64,000 bases of DNA, taken from the NCBI RefSeq assembly GCF_900090045.1, contig NC_041786.1, positions 1,482,501 to 1,546,500 on the forward strand. Direction: 5' to 3'. A model generated the notes under the pieces. It saw only the letters and a program-made list of their open reading frames with translations. It was not told the DNA's origin and ran no database searches. This document shows, piece by piece, positions 33,451 through 47,778 of this stretch. A program made the position numbers and the translations under genes. Positions within the stretch are counted from its first letter, which is position 1, and each line of letters opens with the position of its first letter. This stretch comes from Plasmodium malariae (lineage: Eukaryota; Apicomplexa; Aconoidasida; Haemosporida; Plasmodiidae).

Positions 33451-36400
33451 TTATAATATACTTTTTTTTAATGGAATTGAAATACCAACTTGATTTTTTC
33501 GTTTCGTAGAACAGCTGGACAATGTTGTACTACTTTTTGCATCATTTTTACTGTTATAAGTAACGTTGTTTGAGCTATTACTATTAGTGCTATAAATAAA
33601 AAATTTCTTATCATTTTTGTTGTGAAAACAGTTATTTGAAAAATTTCTTTTGGATAAAGAACTATTTATTACATGGTCAGGAGAAGAATTAGGAATTAAA
33701 TTGTGCCTATCTGTTTTTGTCTTCATGTCAGAAATTGAACTGATTGAACTGATACTTCTTTCGTATACATAATTTTTTTTTTTTTCTATTTGAAAAGGCA
33801 ATTTGTTATGTAATTTATGCATAATAGTTTTGTTTGCGTCATTATTATTACTGCTGTTGTTACTGCTCATATTTTGTATACTATATGAATCCTTCTTCTG
33901 CGAGAAAATTGGACAAGTTTTTAAGTTGAACGACTGAGATGGTTCTTTTTGATTTTTATATTTATTTATCAAGTATTTCACATTCGTTTTGCTTCTCGAG
34001 AAAGGTTCAGTATTGTTATTAACAGTGCTGTTAATAGCGTTACTCGTGGAAGCATTTTTCATCATACTTCTGTTCTTGTCATGATCATGTCTGAATTTCC
34101 CATCATTCGATTTTTCTCGCCTAAACGCATAAATGGATTTATTTTCCGTCTCATCTCTATATGATAGCATATTGCTTTTTGAACCACTTTCCCCATTTTT
34201 ACATATTAATTCTGAATTATTTTTTTCCTTTTTTTGTTCATCATTCAGTAAATGTGTTTTTTTTTTTATTTCTGAACAGGTCAGGTAATTATATTCACTT
34301 CGCATTTTATGCACTTGTTGTATTTCTTGTAATTTTTTTTCCTTATAACTGTAATCTGTTCTTCCGTCAGAGTGATTTCTATTTTTATTTTTCTCGTCTT
34401 CAAAAATTTTAATATGATTTTCTGATTTCATTTTTTTTGAATGATCCTTATTACGAATATTTTCATGGTTGTAACTTTTGTTTTTGTTAAAATTGTCGTT
34501 GCTTGTATTTTTTTCTTTTTCGTCCTTCGTTTTCCTGTCATAGGGGTGCCTGCTTTGGATTTGATCGTTAATTTGGCTAACTCGATCACATTCGCTCACT
34601 ATACCAGTTTGACTACTCAGACCAGTCTGACCATACTGACTTCCTATACCAGCTTGATTAGCCTGATCCGTCTGACTAAGCTGATCATACTGGCTTACTA
34701 TACCAGCTTGACCAATTTCTCCCTCTTGGTTATTTGTCCCATTTTTCTCACTTTCCCTCTCATTACTCTTACAAAATTTGTTATAATTAAAAATGTTCAA
34801 CTGGTCCATTTTTTCATACATGGAGTTACGTGGCTTACTTGATTGCATATTTCGAGAGAGAACATTATTTTCTTGAATTAGAGTTTTCTCAGTACTATAA
34901 TGACTGCTGTCTGTTTTGTTATTGCTCCTATTCCTGTCCTTTGTTTCCACCTTTTCCGTTATAATAGAGGACGAGAAATTATTCGGCGAGTTGTACTTAT
35001 CGCGTAGTGTATTCATGTCTACATTTTCGATGGTCTCATTTCTTAGATATATGCTATGGCTAATGAATGTGAGCTCTTTTTGTTCCTCCCCTTCTTTGTG
35101 TTCCTCCATTTCTTTGTTTTCTTCTTTCTCTTTACTGTCTACTTCCACTCTGGTTACACTTCCACTTGAGTTGATGGATGCATTTCCCTCTTCAATGTTT
35201 GCCTCTTCCAGTATGTGTGCACTAAACCTTTTCGCTGTGTCCTCCAATTCTTTTGAATTTTTCAAATGATTAACTGTAGTATCATTTTCATCGTCCTTTT
35301 CATGGCTACCTCTGCCTTTGTCATTTCCCACGTTACTCCGCCTACCACTTCTACCAATATCACCTCCTCTGTCCTCCACTTTGTTCTCGTTCCGTTCGTT
35401 ATGTTGACCATCTTGTGCACCTTCCCTCAAGTTATTTTCCTCTTCTGGGCGATTATTACTCCGACCGTTATTCGGAATAGCATTTTCCTGTTTATCATTA
35501 CTACTCATCTGGTTCGTGTCCTTATCAGTACCTTTAGGAATTCTATACATAGTACACAGAAAATTATAATCAGATACTACGTCAACATTCTGAATCTCTT
35601 CTAACACTTGTGTATTTTCTAGTTCGTTAATATATTCTATAATGGTTTGTTTAAGATGTTCATATTTGTTGTGATCAAATGACAATTCATTTATGTTTAT
35701 CATTTTCAAGGATTCTAAAAATTCTCTTTTTTTTAATATGACATCATCTATGGATAGATCGAAATTGTTGTATATAATTTCTGAGTCAAAATTTGTATAT
35801 TGACTAAACACATTTTTATACGAATTGAAAATAGATAATTTGGATTCCTTAAGATGATTATGCTCATTTAAAAAATGTTCAAAAGAAAAATCTAAAGAAT
35901 AAATGTCTGTACAATTATTTATATTAATAGATGAAACACAATTTCCTAAATCCTTGTTTAATAACAACTCCATTTTCTTAAAATAATATTTCAAGTTATT
36001 ATTATAACTATCTATAATTTCATGATTTATATAAGCTAATAAAATTAAGGGATTATTTTTTTTAATACCATAAAATATCAGCTGAATGAAAAATAAATAC
36101 TTGTTCATAAAATCTATTCGGTTGTTTTGAATCTTTTCTAATTCTTCCTTTGAATATACATATATGTCTTTTTTTCTGATAGAAATATCTCTCTTCATTC
36201 CTTCGTAATCCCCCTTTCCTAACGTACCCAAGCACCGGCTGTCACTGTTGTTAAGGGTACACCCTTTATCACCTGTACTATATGCATCATTTGTGGTACC
36301 TTCGTTATTTGCACTATGCGCATCTTTTATAATATCTTTGTTACTACCTCTATAACTATTTCCACCATCGTTGTTGTTGCTAACACCATCATGTGATCCT

Positions 36401-38649
36401 AAATTTTCGTAGTAAGTCGCTTGGCAGTCAAAAATAGAGCAGTCTGAATAGTCACACGGATGCTCCTCAGGGTCCTCATTTATAGTTCCATCGTTCTTTC
36501 CGCTGCCTTTATCGTTACTTTTTCCGCTTCTCCTCCCTTTGCACACCTTCTTGTTGTATAGAGCACCGCTGTTTCCTCTGAGGATAACCTTTTCCTCATT
36601 GTCAACATCCATTTTCCTCTTCCTGTTCTTATCATTTTCCATCTTAAAAAGGCAAATGTCATACTTGTTGAGATTCATAAAAAGTATGTGCACAATTCTA
36701 TAGACAAAATTATTTTCTACCTTATTTTCTTCATATATTTTGTTCATAATTTTTTTGTATATTTTATTTAAAATTTTTATGTAAGTGTTTATATAAATAT
36801 AAAATTCACTCGTATCACTTATATCATCTATTAAAATTTTGTTATTTTTCATTATATCAAAACCTAAGCTAAAGGATGCACTACAAACATATTCTAAAAG
36901 TTTTGAATGGCTAGTTAAGAATTCGCGACCTAACAAATTATTTAATATACTTGTAACTAAGCTTCTAGCAATATCACCATTCTTAAAAAGATAAATATAT
37001 TTATTTGTATGAATAACTTTTGTATATATACTCAAACAAACAATAGTATTAATAAAGAAAAATGAGAAATGATCAAAGGACAGTTTTGCAATGCAACTCT
37101 TCTTTTTCATTAATATATCAACCAATAGTACTGCACTTAAAATTGCATTAAAATGAATAAATGAAGAATGTAAATCTTTTCCAAAACTTTTTTGAAATAA
37201 AAACCTTAATGCATAATTTGCTCCTTTCATAAGAATAATAAACAAGTTAAAATTTCTAAAAATGTAATTTCCGCTATCCCTTAGTATAAAATTCCCATTT
37301 TTACTCCTCTTACCTATCTGGACTATGTTGTCCACGATTAATTTGCACACCTAAAAAAAAAAAAAAAAAAAAAAAAGAGATTATATGATATGACGTGATT
37401 TCAAGTGAAAGGAGCGGATGACTATGTGCAAAATGAAAATTTAATTAATCGTTTGCATGCATACGTTCATGCGTGTATACACACATACACATGCTATGAG
37501 AACCTACGTAAAACTCATATCATACTCACATAATATGCAAAGAAGAGGAATAGAAAAACTAGCTTACCTTCGAAATAGTTTCCACATCGTTGGAATATAA
37601 AAAGGACGCAAAATATATAAAACGAAAATATATAATTGAGTTGTCGTAAGCATTAGTCCCTTCCACTTTTTCATTATTTTTTGACTCTATTATATGAAAG
37701 AGTTCCTTAGTTTTCGAATAATTATTACCTTCAATGGTAAAATTTAAATTATTTGAAATGCTCGTGTATGATATTTGATTATTTATATAATCTTCATTTA
37801 TCTTATGAATTTCAATTTCTTCTATATTCTTTTTTATTTCCATTATTTCTTCCACATTTTTATGAAATTCGCTCACATGTCCTGCGCGGGGGGAGAGGGG
37901 AAGGAAAGCGAGGTAAATGGTTTGAAATTAACGCGGAAATGTCCATATATATATATTCACATTAATATATATATGCATACGCACAACCACATACACATAT
38001 ATATATATACATACGCACACATACATACACATATATATATATATATACATACGCACACATACATACACATATATATATATATATATATACATATCAATAC
38101 ATACCCTCCACCTCCTTTTTTATGGCATTCCTCTGGCTCGCGTTGTTTTTCATATAATTCAGTAGCTCGCTGTTCCCATCATTTTTTGAATTCCCTAAAA
38201 AATATACATAATATATGATAGGCAAAAAAAGCAAAGGGGGGGAAAAAAAAAGTAAAAAAAGAAGAGAGAAAAAAAAAAAAAAAAAAAACAGCGAAAAAAG
38301 AAAAAAAAAGATTAGTAGGAGTAAAATTTAAAAAGGTTGGGGAATATTATTTCAATTATAAAATGTACGAAAATGTAAGAGATTATACAAATAGTAATTT
38401 TTGTAAAAAAAAAAAAAAAAAAAAGAAAAGAAAAGCAAAAGAAAGAAAAGGAAAAAGAAATAATGCATTCTACATAGTAAAATTTATCTCTAGGCATCGA
38501 GAAAAATCAACTTAGTGTACATATTAAAAAGAGTTAAATGGACATAATTAAATGGAGTAAAGAAAAATGCAAACGAAAAAACGATATCAAAAAAATTAAG
38601 AGGAAAAAACGAAAAATGAAAAATCGAGTTAAGATTCTTCATTAATAAA

Positions 38650-38683
<34 letters not shown>

Positions 38684-39549
38684 TGAGTATGTATGTATGT
38701 ATGTATGTATGTATGTATGTATGTATATATGTGTATAAATAAACAAGTATACTTAACGTCTGTAAGAATTATTAAAAAATTTTGTAAGAATTATTGAAAA
38801 ATTTGTGTTGCTACATTAAGAGAAATGTTTAAAGCAATAAGTCGTCCTACGTGCATAGAGTAAAGTACCAACATAATCGGTGTCTACTAATTGTTTTTGC
38901 CTTTTTTTTTATACATCCATTGCTATATTATTGCATAAATCTTACACAATACTTTTAATCGTTGCATAAAGAAGTTACGGCTCTTATGCATACATGTACC
39001 AAAGTATGTACGCACGTATGTATATATATATATATATGTTTATATATATTTGTATTTTTTTTTCTTTTATACCTTCGGAATTCTCGCTTTGGTAGGAGCT
39101 ATTGTTTTCATCATCTGAGGGGGTTTCAAAACGAAATATAATGAGAAATGTGTGTGTGCACATATATTATGTAGGTATATAAAACGGACAGGCTACTGCA
39201 TACACTCTTTTCTAAGTTGTTACTCAGACTATTCTTTTATGCATAAGTAATATGTTAGCCATTTAGTCAATTTTTCTGAATAACAACTTTTTTGCCATAA
39301 TTTGACTTATTTTTTTGTTATAATTTGACTTAACTTTTCGTCTTAATTTTTTTTTTTTTTTAATACCTTCACCATCCTTAAAAGTAATTTTAGTGTCAGG
39401 ACATTTTTCGATAAATTCGTCTACCTTACTTTTAAGATAATACGAAATATCATCATTGTCTATGCACCTAAAAATGTGAAAGGCGGTTAAACAATGTTAT
39501 ATTGCACTTTACATAAATTTGATATGTATATTACTTTTTTAAACGAAAG

Positions 39550-39588
<39 letters not shown>

Positions 39589-42500
39589 TATAAATAAATG
39601 AGTGGACAAATAAATAGGTATATAAATAGACGAACGAATAAGCATTACTTATAAAAGTTGGGGCAAAAATACTGAATGTTGGCAAAAATTTTCAAACAGT
39701 AAACCGTTACATTCTTGTTTTTGCTATGCACTGTAAACACTTGCAGAATCTTCATTATGTCCTTTTCAATGTTCAGACATTTTTCCTTGTACAATATTAT
39801 GAGTTTCAATATGATGTCCAACGAACTGCATATCCTCCTAAAAATACAAGCACACGTGAATGATGCGCGTGCCATTGTACGAATATATATGTGATTGTAT
39901 ACATGCACTGTTGTATGAGCGCATGTGCACACATACACCACCGACTTGTTCAATTTGTCCTTTTACTTACTTTTGACTACACGAGGATAGGTTTTTTAAG
40001 AGAAGTGCAAAATACACCTTATGGTCAGAAATATAACACAAGCAAATAAGTATCTCTCTCAGTTTCTCTAAAACACACAAAAAGATAATCATATAATAAT
40101 TATACTCGCACACAGCGATGTAGTGGAAATACTGTAACAGTTTGTACGATGAATGGGTACTATGCAAATAAGGTGTGAAAAATAAAATGTTTGTAATAAT
40201 GAAAAAAATTTGAAAAAAAATATGAGAAAAAAATAGAAAAAATATGGGAAAAACATGGGAAAAAAAATTACTTCTTATCTCCGAGGAAGTGGCAGTGCTG
40301 TTAATTTTATCAAACGTAAAATTTACCAAAATGATTAAGGTTTGCTCATTTAAGACAGAATAATTGTCTTCAATTGTTTTTAAGATAATTCTAATAAGAT
40401 TTATGGAGGCACATAAAAGCTCATTGTTGTTTTGATTTCCATTCAAAATGAAAAATGCCCATTTCAGCAGCAAATCCATAAAGCCAGATTTCGAAAATAA
40501 GATTGTCTGATTTGAGCTGTTGCTTAGATAATCCTTGAAAAATAATATGCTCCTACGAAAGAGGCAAAGGTGTCCGTATGTCGTGTACAAGTGTATTATA
40601 CGCGCACACATACATACGCTAGCATGCATACATACGTATATAATGCTAACATACATATATATATGTATATATATATATATATATAGATAGATAGATAGAT
40701 ATAGATATAGATATAGATATAGATATACATATACATATAGATATAGATATACATATACATATAGATATACATATACATATAGATATACATATACATATAG
40801 ATATACATATAGATATACATATAGATGCATATATACGTGCAAACACAAATGAGGGGAAAGTTCGGAAAACCAGACACATGGTGCTCCTTCCCCTACTTCC
40901 GAGTACCACATTTTTATACCTGTTAATCATATTCACATTTTCACTGAACATAAGGGTTGTCAACTCCTGGCTACTAAAGGACTTAAACTCCTTCATTAAA
41001 TAATTCGAATGAGTGTGGTCCAGATTCTTTTCCCATTTCAGTTTATCGGGTTTTATTTTATAATTCGAAGGAAATTCAATTTTGAGCATTTTATTTTTAT
41101 TACTAAAAGAACTTAATCTTTTTATACTTCGTGACCTTGACATTGTTGGTGTTGTACTACTAAGATTACTCTCATTATTTGAAAGCCTTTTAATCTGTGT
41201 ATTATTTGATACTATTATTTTATAAAAAGAGAATTCTTCCTTGTTTGATTTCATTTGGTTTAATATATCATGTAAACATTCTTTCTTATGAACTGATAGT
41301 TTTTCATATATATTAAAAAAAATATTTCCTCCATATTTGGAGTAAATGTGATCTAATACAATACTTGATTTTTCCCTGACTTGTTCATTATCATCCATAA
41401 AAAGATCTAAGTAAAATTTTAGCACCTTTTTTCTTATAACATTTTCGTTCAATAGGAGTATATGATTTGTGTTGATGTTGTTCATAACGATTAGCATCTT
41501 GTTTCGTTTAGAAGGCCGCTTGTTAATGCCGCTAATGAGATGGCTATTACCTCCAACCAGGTCACTCCTGCTACCATTGTTATGACTGTTACTTCCGCCC
41601 TCCTTTTTCATATTTCTCAATTTTTCGCTTAACATATAACTGTTTATTTGACTAATAAATTTTGAGATTCCTAAGTTCTTACACATGCAAGTCAGAAGCT
41701 TATCTATTTGCTCAACGGTTATATCTGCATCGTCAATTATTTTAACTACAAATTCGAACAAAATGTCGGCATATATATCTGTGTTTTCCCTTAAGGAAAA
41801 TAAAAGGACGTACAATAATTGCATGCACTTACTTTTATTACTGCTATATATTTTATGCAACATGTTGTGATTAATTAGTATGTCCAGTCTATCGGGGTTT
41901 ATATAATATTTCCCTATCTTTTCAATCGTGCTTATAATTTTCGAGGTATTATTAGATGTGTTATTTGCGACATTGTTCGGAGCACTTCCCATCCCATTGT
42001 TCTGTGAATTGAGTGATATGCATGCCGCTGTGGTGTCTGACGTGGCTCCATTTTCATCCATAATATGGATGACGTACTGTTTAATGATATCACTTATGTT
42101 TATCATCTTCTCATCCTCTTCCTCCTCATCTCTTTTGTATTCACTCTGGGTCTGTTCTTTCTTAGTCCTTAATAATTTCGTTCTACTTTCAACTGTACTT
42201 TGATCTCTATTCGTAAAGTGTTTAACATTGTCCTCCTGCTCCTCCTCTTTCATTACTAACCTTGTCAACTTTTCTTGATATGTATCCCCTCTAGTGTTAT
42301 TATAAATCGAAAAGGTGTTAACACTACAATCACCCTCTATTAAGGTATTATTCTGTACCTTCACCAGTGGATCGCTTAATTTCAAGTTAATTTTTGTCAG
42401 ATCTTCATGAACTCTCTTTTGATCATTGGGGTTGGTTCCATGAAAGGGAGACAAATTATCTCCACTGTAACTTAAGTAGGCATTTTTTTCCTCTACCTCG

Positions 42501-45500
42501 TAATGATTCGTCTGATAATTCGAATGAATATTCGTTTTAGCATTCACCTGAGTATTCAAATGAGCATCTACCTCGGGCAAATTCGAGTGTATGTTGCCCA
42601 GCTGAACTTCCTCCTTTTTTACTTTTTCGACTGCTCTCATATTGACATTATTACTCACGCTGCTGCTGTATTTATTGTCCACATTTCTTACAAACGACCC
42701 AAGGGAATTTGCAATAATTCCTTGTTTTTGCACAAACTTATCCACGTCCTCTTTCAATTTAACCACTTGCCTTACATTTTCTGCTATACCTTCTAAATAA
42801 GAGAGGACATATTTATCACCAAAATTTTTAGACAATATTTGTAGCATAAGAATAGATGCATTTTTCAAATTTGTATTTTTTGAATCTACAAATTTTTTTA
42901 AAAAATAAATAAGATTTTTTATATTTACATTCGAGTTTGTATTTTTAGTTAGAAACACTTTTTGTAATATTTTAATGCACTCTTCACATTTCTTGGCATT
43001 TTTCGTGTCACTATTTTTTATGAGTAAATCAATAACCATATTATTGTCAAAATATTGAAAACATTTATATAAAAAATTGAAGCATATAGTTCCATCTTTT
43101 TTATCAGTAGCTTTATCCAAATATAAACATATCAGAATTGTTAAAATTTTCGTAAACTGTGTATTATTGTTCAAATGGACAATATTAAAATGGTCACACA
43201 AATCAATAAAATCATTAAAAAAGTCGTAAAGAACACTATTCAATTGATTATATTTTCCTTTAAAATCATAACAGTTTTTCTTAATTAAAAGTACCAAATT
43301 TTCTAAATTAATACTCATAAAGTTTGCTTCCTCTTTTGCCCATTCACTTAGTAAATGCAAAGCTTCAATTTTGGAAGAATAGCTATTCGATATCAGCAAT
43401 TTTGTTATATTTTCGGGTAAACATGCTTCAACACTGTCTCGCATTGTGCTTACCATCATGCTATTGTTGGTGTCAGCTCTCGTATTGTTACCCTCTTTAT
43501 GGGGGGCCTTATCCCCCCATTGCTGCTCCTTTTTGTGCGCATTCAGTGGTACATTCCCCTCACCATTGTTATTATTTCCACTGCGGTGGTTGCTGTTGTC
43601 GATCATGTTTCCACTAACGTTACCGCTAACATTACCACTAACATTACCGCTAACATTACCGCTAACATTACCGCTAACATTACCGCTAACATTACCGCTA
43701 ACATTACCGCTAACATTACAGCTAACATTGTCGCTAACATTTCCACTAGTATTGCCAACGTTGGCACTAACGTTATTCTTTTTAGAGGAAGAGGCACATA
43801 AGGCAAATATAGACTTCTTCTTGTTGGAAGGCACGGAAGCGAAAAAGGAGGGATGCACAGTTTCACCATAATTTGCTATAATAAGGGCGTACATTTTAAA
43901 GGCGGCATTTCTAATATTAGCAACAGTATCATTTAATAGATGTTTCGAAATTTCAATAATGGAAAGAATATTTTTTTTTTCAATATAATCAAATACTTTT
44001 ATTAAAAAATCAAGGGTAACCATCCTTGTGTTATTATTTTTATCCTTGAGATTTTTTGACATATCATCAATAAATATGTCTATATTATATATAGCAATAG
44101 CTTTAGTTAGACATTCCATACAAGCACTGGATACTTGTTTATTTGAATCCTTTAGTTTTGAACATAAGATAAAAGAAAAATTTTTAACCGTCGTATATAT
44201 ATCTTTTTCAAATTTTTCAATTAATATATGAAGCAATTTTAGTGATGAAACTACAACTGGTAAAGCTGATTCGTTTTTTAGTAATTTTGAAATGATATTT
44301 AATATTGTACTAATGTATGCAGTTTTTTTTATTGCATATTTTGATTTTATCTTATCATACAATAAATTAATTGCTTCTACTTTTATTTTCCATGGTAGTA
44401 AGTTTTCATTACTAAGAGAAGAATTATTATTTGTACTGTTACTATTTCCACTAGCGCTTTTGTCAATACATCCTTCTAGTACTCTTCTTTCCCATTGCTT
44501 TGTACATATTTCTTTAAAAACATCCGTTTCATCAATTAAATTATTTGTGTTCATATCAAATGTATTATTTGAATAATCGTCCATATGATCTCCATTACTT
44601 CTCTGATTTATTAAGTAGTTATAAACAGCTGTTGTTTGTCTAACTTCTATATTTTCCTCTTTTTGCAATTCTTTGGTAATGTAATTTTTCTGCTGACTGT
44701 TCAGGTCATTTAAAATACTATTCTGAAATTCAACATTTTTTATTTGTGATAACATTTCTATATATAGTAAATAAAAATTTGTTTTCACAGTTTTGTCAAG
44801 CATTTCATTAAATTTAAAGCAATATTTATTTATTGTCTTGACACATATAATATTTGCCCTAAATGAGCTTAATAATTTGTACAATAATAACAGAATTGAA
44901 GAAATTACTTTTATCTTAACCCCTTTTATATTAGTTACTGATTTATTTGCTTTTAAATATATACCATTTAAATGTTCACATAATAGGGTTAATATATTTG
45001 CTGTTGTTTTATCATTGGAACAATACTCAATTATTTTACATATTATATTATATCCATTCTCAAATGATTTATTATTTGTTAATATTTTTTCACATAAAAC
45101 ATTTACTATTTTTGTAAAAGTACAAAATAATTTATTTTTATATTCATTTACAAAAGAATTAATTAACACTTCTTCACTTTCATACTCGTCATTATATTTG
45201 TAAAAATATATTTCTTTTATCACATTTAAATAACCCTCTGTCATTTCGGCTGCTTTTATTTGACATATCAAGTTATTGTCAGATAAGTATTTCAATACAC
45301 AATCTTCATCTTTAAAAATTGTATTTACTATTTCCATTTTTCTGTTAATATCATCATTGGTACTAAAGCACTTTAACACTTCATTGTATCCATGCATACG
45401 ACATTTTACTTGTGTGTTGTTTATTCTATCCACTAAGTCTATCTTCGACAGGCTTTCGGGGTCATCCTCCGCGTTACCACCATCTCCCTTATCATTTTCG

Positions 45501-46048
45501 CCACAGTTGCCATTATTATTGCCTCTATTATTGCCATTATTATTGCCTCTATTATTGCCATTATTATTGCCTCTATTATTGCCACTATTACTGACACTAT
45601 CATTTTTGTTGGAATGGTCTCCCTTTAGTGCATTTTCCTTCATCTTTGTAACGTTTTTCTCCACAACACCACCCCCCAATGACCCTTTCGCTAATTCCCT
45701 TTGGAGCAACTGCTCAAATATGTCACTACTATTATGCTCGTTATCGTCTTTATTAAAATGACTATTTAAAGCATTCTCTTCACCACTGTCCTTATCTGGC
45801 TCTTTATTTTCATTCATTTTTACCGAATCTCTTTTTCTATCTTCTCTAATATGTCTACTGTTATTGCTGCCGTTATTGTTAGCGCCACTATTGTGATTGT
45901 AGTTGACTCCCTCATTATAATTCAATTCATCTTTTTTTTTTTTTTTTTTCCCTTCCTCTTCTTCCCCATTTCCAGCGTCCCCACGTAAGGGCCCAGTGCG
46001 ACCATGAACAACACTTTTACCAATTCTTAAAAACTTTCTTTGCTCCAT
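33451..46048 (-). CDS. XMAP215/Dis1/CKAP5-type TOG-domain microtubule protein, nine exons
   Basis: Exons: 40920-46048, 40272-40552, 39971-40067, 39649-39837, 39367-39467, 39073-39114, 38105-38194, 37568-37881, 33451-37350. All eight junctions agree in phase; 3380 residues. Family members bind alpha/beta-tubulin through TOG domains and speed microtubule growth. A TOG-like array of HEAT repeats is visible: TOG1 at about 203-470 ([15 protein letters not shown], like WKaRlsGYEEALK), TOG2 at about 545-755 ([67 protein letters not shown], then [13 protein letters not shown]), and TOG3 at about 876-1095. Further helical repeats lie at 1310-1600 and 1710-1900 and at the start of the last exon. The Asn/Ser/Asp-rich tail (about 2300-3380) is disordered; family members are usually nearer 2000 residues. 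SGNV and RGNNNGNN repeats are inserted. The ATG at 46048 is followed by an acidic/Lys leader. Confidence 0.88.
38686..38728. repeat. (GTAT)n microsatellite in an intron of the TOG gene
   Basis: About nine GTAT units flanked by (TA)n upstream. Intronic, between exons 6 and 7. Confidence 0.9.
40655..40830. repeat. ATAGAT/ACATAT hexamer array in the first intron of the TOG gene
   Basis: (TA)n followed by ATAGAT units and ATAGATATACATATACAT higher-order units. Both strands read as Tyr/Ile pseudo-ORFs. It lies just downstream (in gene sense) of the exon 1 donor. Confidence 0.9.
43604..43760 (-). repeat. 12-bp coding repeat (Ser-Gly-Asn-Val)n in the TOG gene
   Basis: About 13 copies of the 12-mer GTTAGCGGTAATG-type unit read on the minus strand, encoding SGNV with D/C variants. 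Positioned just after TOG2. DNA-level near-identity points to recent slippage expansion. Confidence 0.92.
45500..45595 (-). repeat. 24-bp coding repeat (RGNNNGNN) in the TOG gene
   Basis: Four copies of an [16 protein letters not shown] unit (plus strand TATTATTGCCTCTATTATTG and 4 more bases) in the N-terminal leader before TOG1. Confidence 0.92.
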
Positions 46049-46351
46049 TCATAAGGGAGAAAAAAAAAAAGAAAAAGAAAAAAAAAAAAAAAAATGGAGA
46101 AACCAAGAGACGTGCAAGACGTATGTAAAAGCAATAACCAAATGAAGAACTAAAAAAAAAAAAAAAATGATGATACGCCTTTTTATTTTTTGTCATCTAA
46201 TTTCGTATTTCATTTCAATTTTCTGACATATATTACAAGTTATTATTATAACGATGTGAGGGGATAAAAAAAAAATTAAAGATAACATATAAGAGAAGAC
46301 TCATTACATTCGCTCGTACGTTACTTCTTAGCACCATTCAAACAAAAAAAA

Positions 46352-46513
46352 AAATTATAAAATAAATATAAATTAAAATAAAAAAAAATAAGAATAAAAA
46401 TAAGAACAAATAAAAATAAAATAAAATAAAAATAAAATAAAAATAAAAATAAAATAAAAATAAAAATAAAATAAAAATAAAAATAAAATAAAAATAAAAT
46501 AAAATAAAAACAA
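46352..46513. repeat. AAAATAAA tandem array
   Basis: Units of AAATAAAAATAAAATAAAAA with no C or G for over 100 bases. Non-coding, upstream of the TOG gene. Confidence 0.9.
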
Positions 46514-47118
46514 ATAATGGTTTGTACGAATTATTCAAAAAAAGCGTAAACGTAATTTACTACGCCTTTTCACACATAATGGACACATATTCAATTCATA
46601 CTCAAAGGTTAGTTTCCTTATTACACTTTTTAATAAAGACAATGAAAATAAAAAAAAAACTTCACCTCACATACATATATATATACATATGTACATGCAT
46701 ATGAATTTGCATACTTGGGTATATATTATATGTACAATATATATACTATATATGCATTTTATGTATTATATATATATATATATATATATTTACATGCATG
46801 TATGCACATGAATCTACATACACAGGCAAAAATTACTACATTTAATTAAAAGAATAACAGTGTTTCTTATAAAATTAAAAATTATATTTTATTATTGCTA
46901 ACTTATTTTTTCCCACGAAAGTTTATTCGTATGATACGAATGCCCCTCTTTAATTATTATTTTTGCTAAATTTTTAAAAAAAAAATTTCAAAGGGAAAAA
47001 ATAACCGTAAGTTATTTAAAGGGAAAAAGTAAAAAATATGCATACATATGAATATATATACATAAACGCATTAAATGTAAGTAAAAGTATGTATATGGAC
47101 GAATATTTAAGTGAATGC

Positions 47119-47165
<47 letters not shown>

Positions 47166-47511
47166 ATTGTAAGCATATGCGTGAATATGTACATATATAA
47201 TATTTATATACATACACGCATGTAAAAAATGTATTACTTAAAAAAAAAGAAAATACAAATTAAAATGCTTTAAATGCGCCAATTTAAAAAAAGTATCACG
47301 TAAGAATATCTTACAAAAAATTATAAATATACAATTTGGAAAATGTAATACGTGACACTAGAAAAGAAAAAAGGAATAATTTGAAAAAAAAAAATTTTTT
47401 AAACATACTTTTTCAATGATTTAAAAAAAATAGACTTGCAAATTTGCGAGCATGCCATTACACGATGTTTTTAATGCATAATTTACTGTTTTATTTGTTT
47501 ACTCGTATGTT

Positions 47512-47778
47512 TGTATATTCATATATTCGTTTATTCGTTTATTTGTATATTCATATATTCATATATTCGTTTATTCGTTTATTTGTATATTCGTATATTC
47601 GTTCATTCGTATATTCGGATATTTGTTTATTCGTATATTCGTTTATTCGTATATTCGCTTATTCGTATATTCGGATATTTGTTTATTCGTATATTCGTAT
47701 ATTCGCTTATTCGTATATTCGCTTATTCGTTTATTCGTTTATTCGTTTATTCGTATATTCGCTTATTCATTTATTGTG
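47512..47778. repeat. ATTCGT/ATATTC minisatellite
   Basis: About 265 bases of alternating ATATTCGT, TTATTCGT and TTATTTGT units (12-base average), with roughly 30 CpG dinucleotides in otherwise CpG-poor spacer. Higher-order units include TTCGGATATTTGTTTATTCG, present twice about 48 bases apart. Confidence 0.9.

Noticed and set aside
33949..35604. Several plus-strand ORFs of 60-130 residues
   Set aside because: Antisense to the last exon of the TOG gene, which has continuous phase-consistent coding on the minus strand.
40596..40877. Minus-strand Tyr/Ile/Met ORFs
   Set aside because: Intronic hexamer array; the exon 1 donor at 40919 and acceptor at 40553 exclude it.
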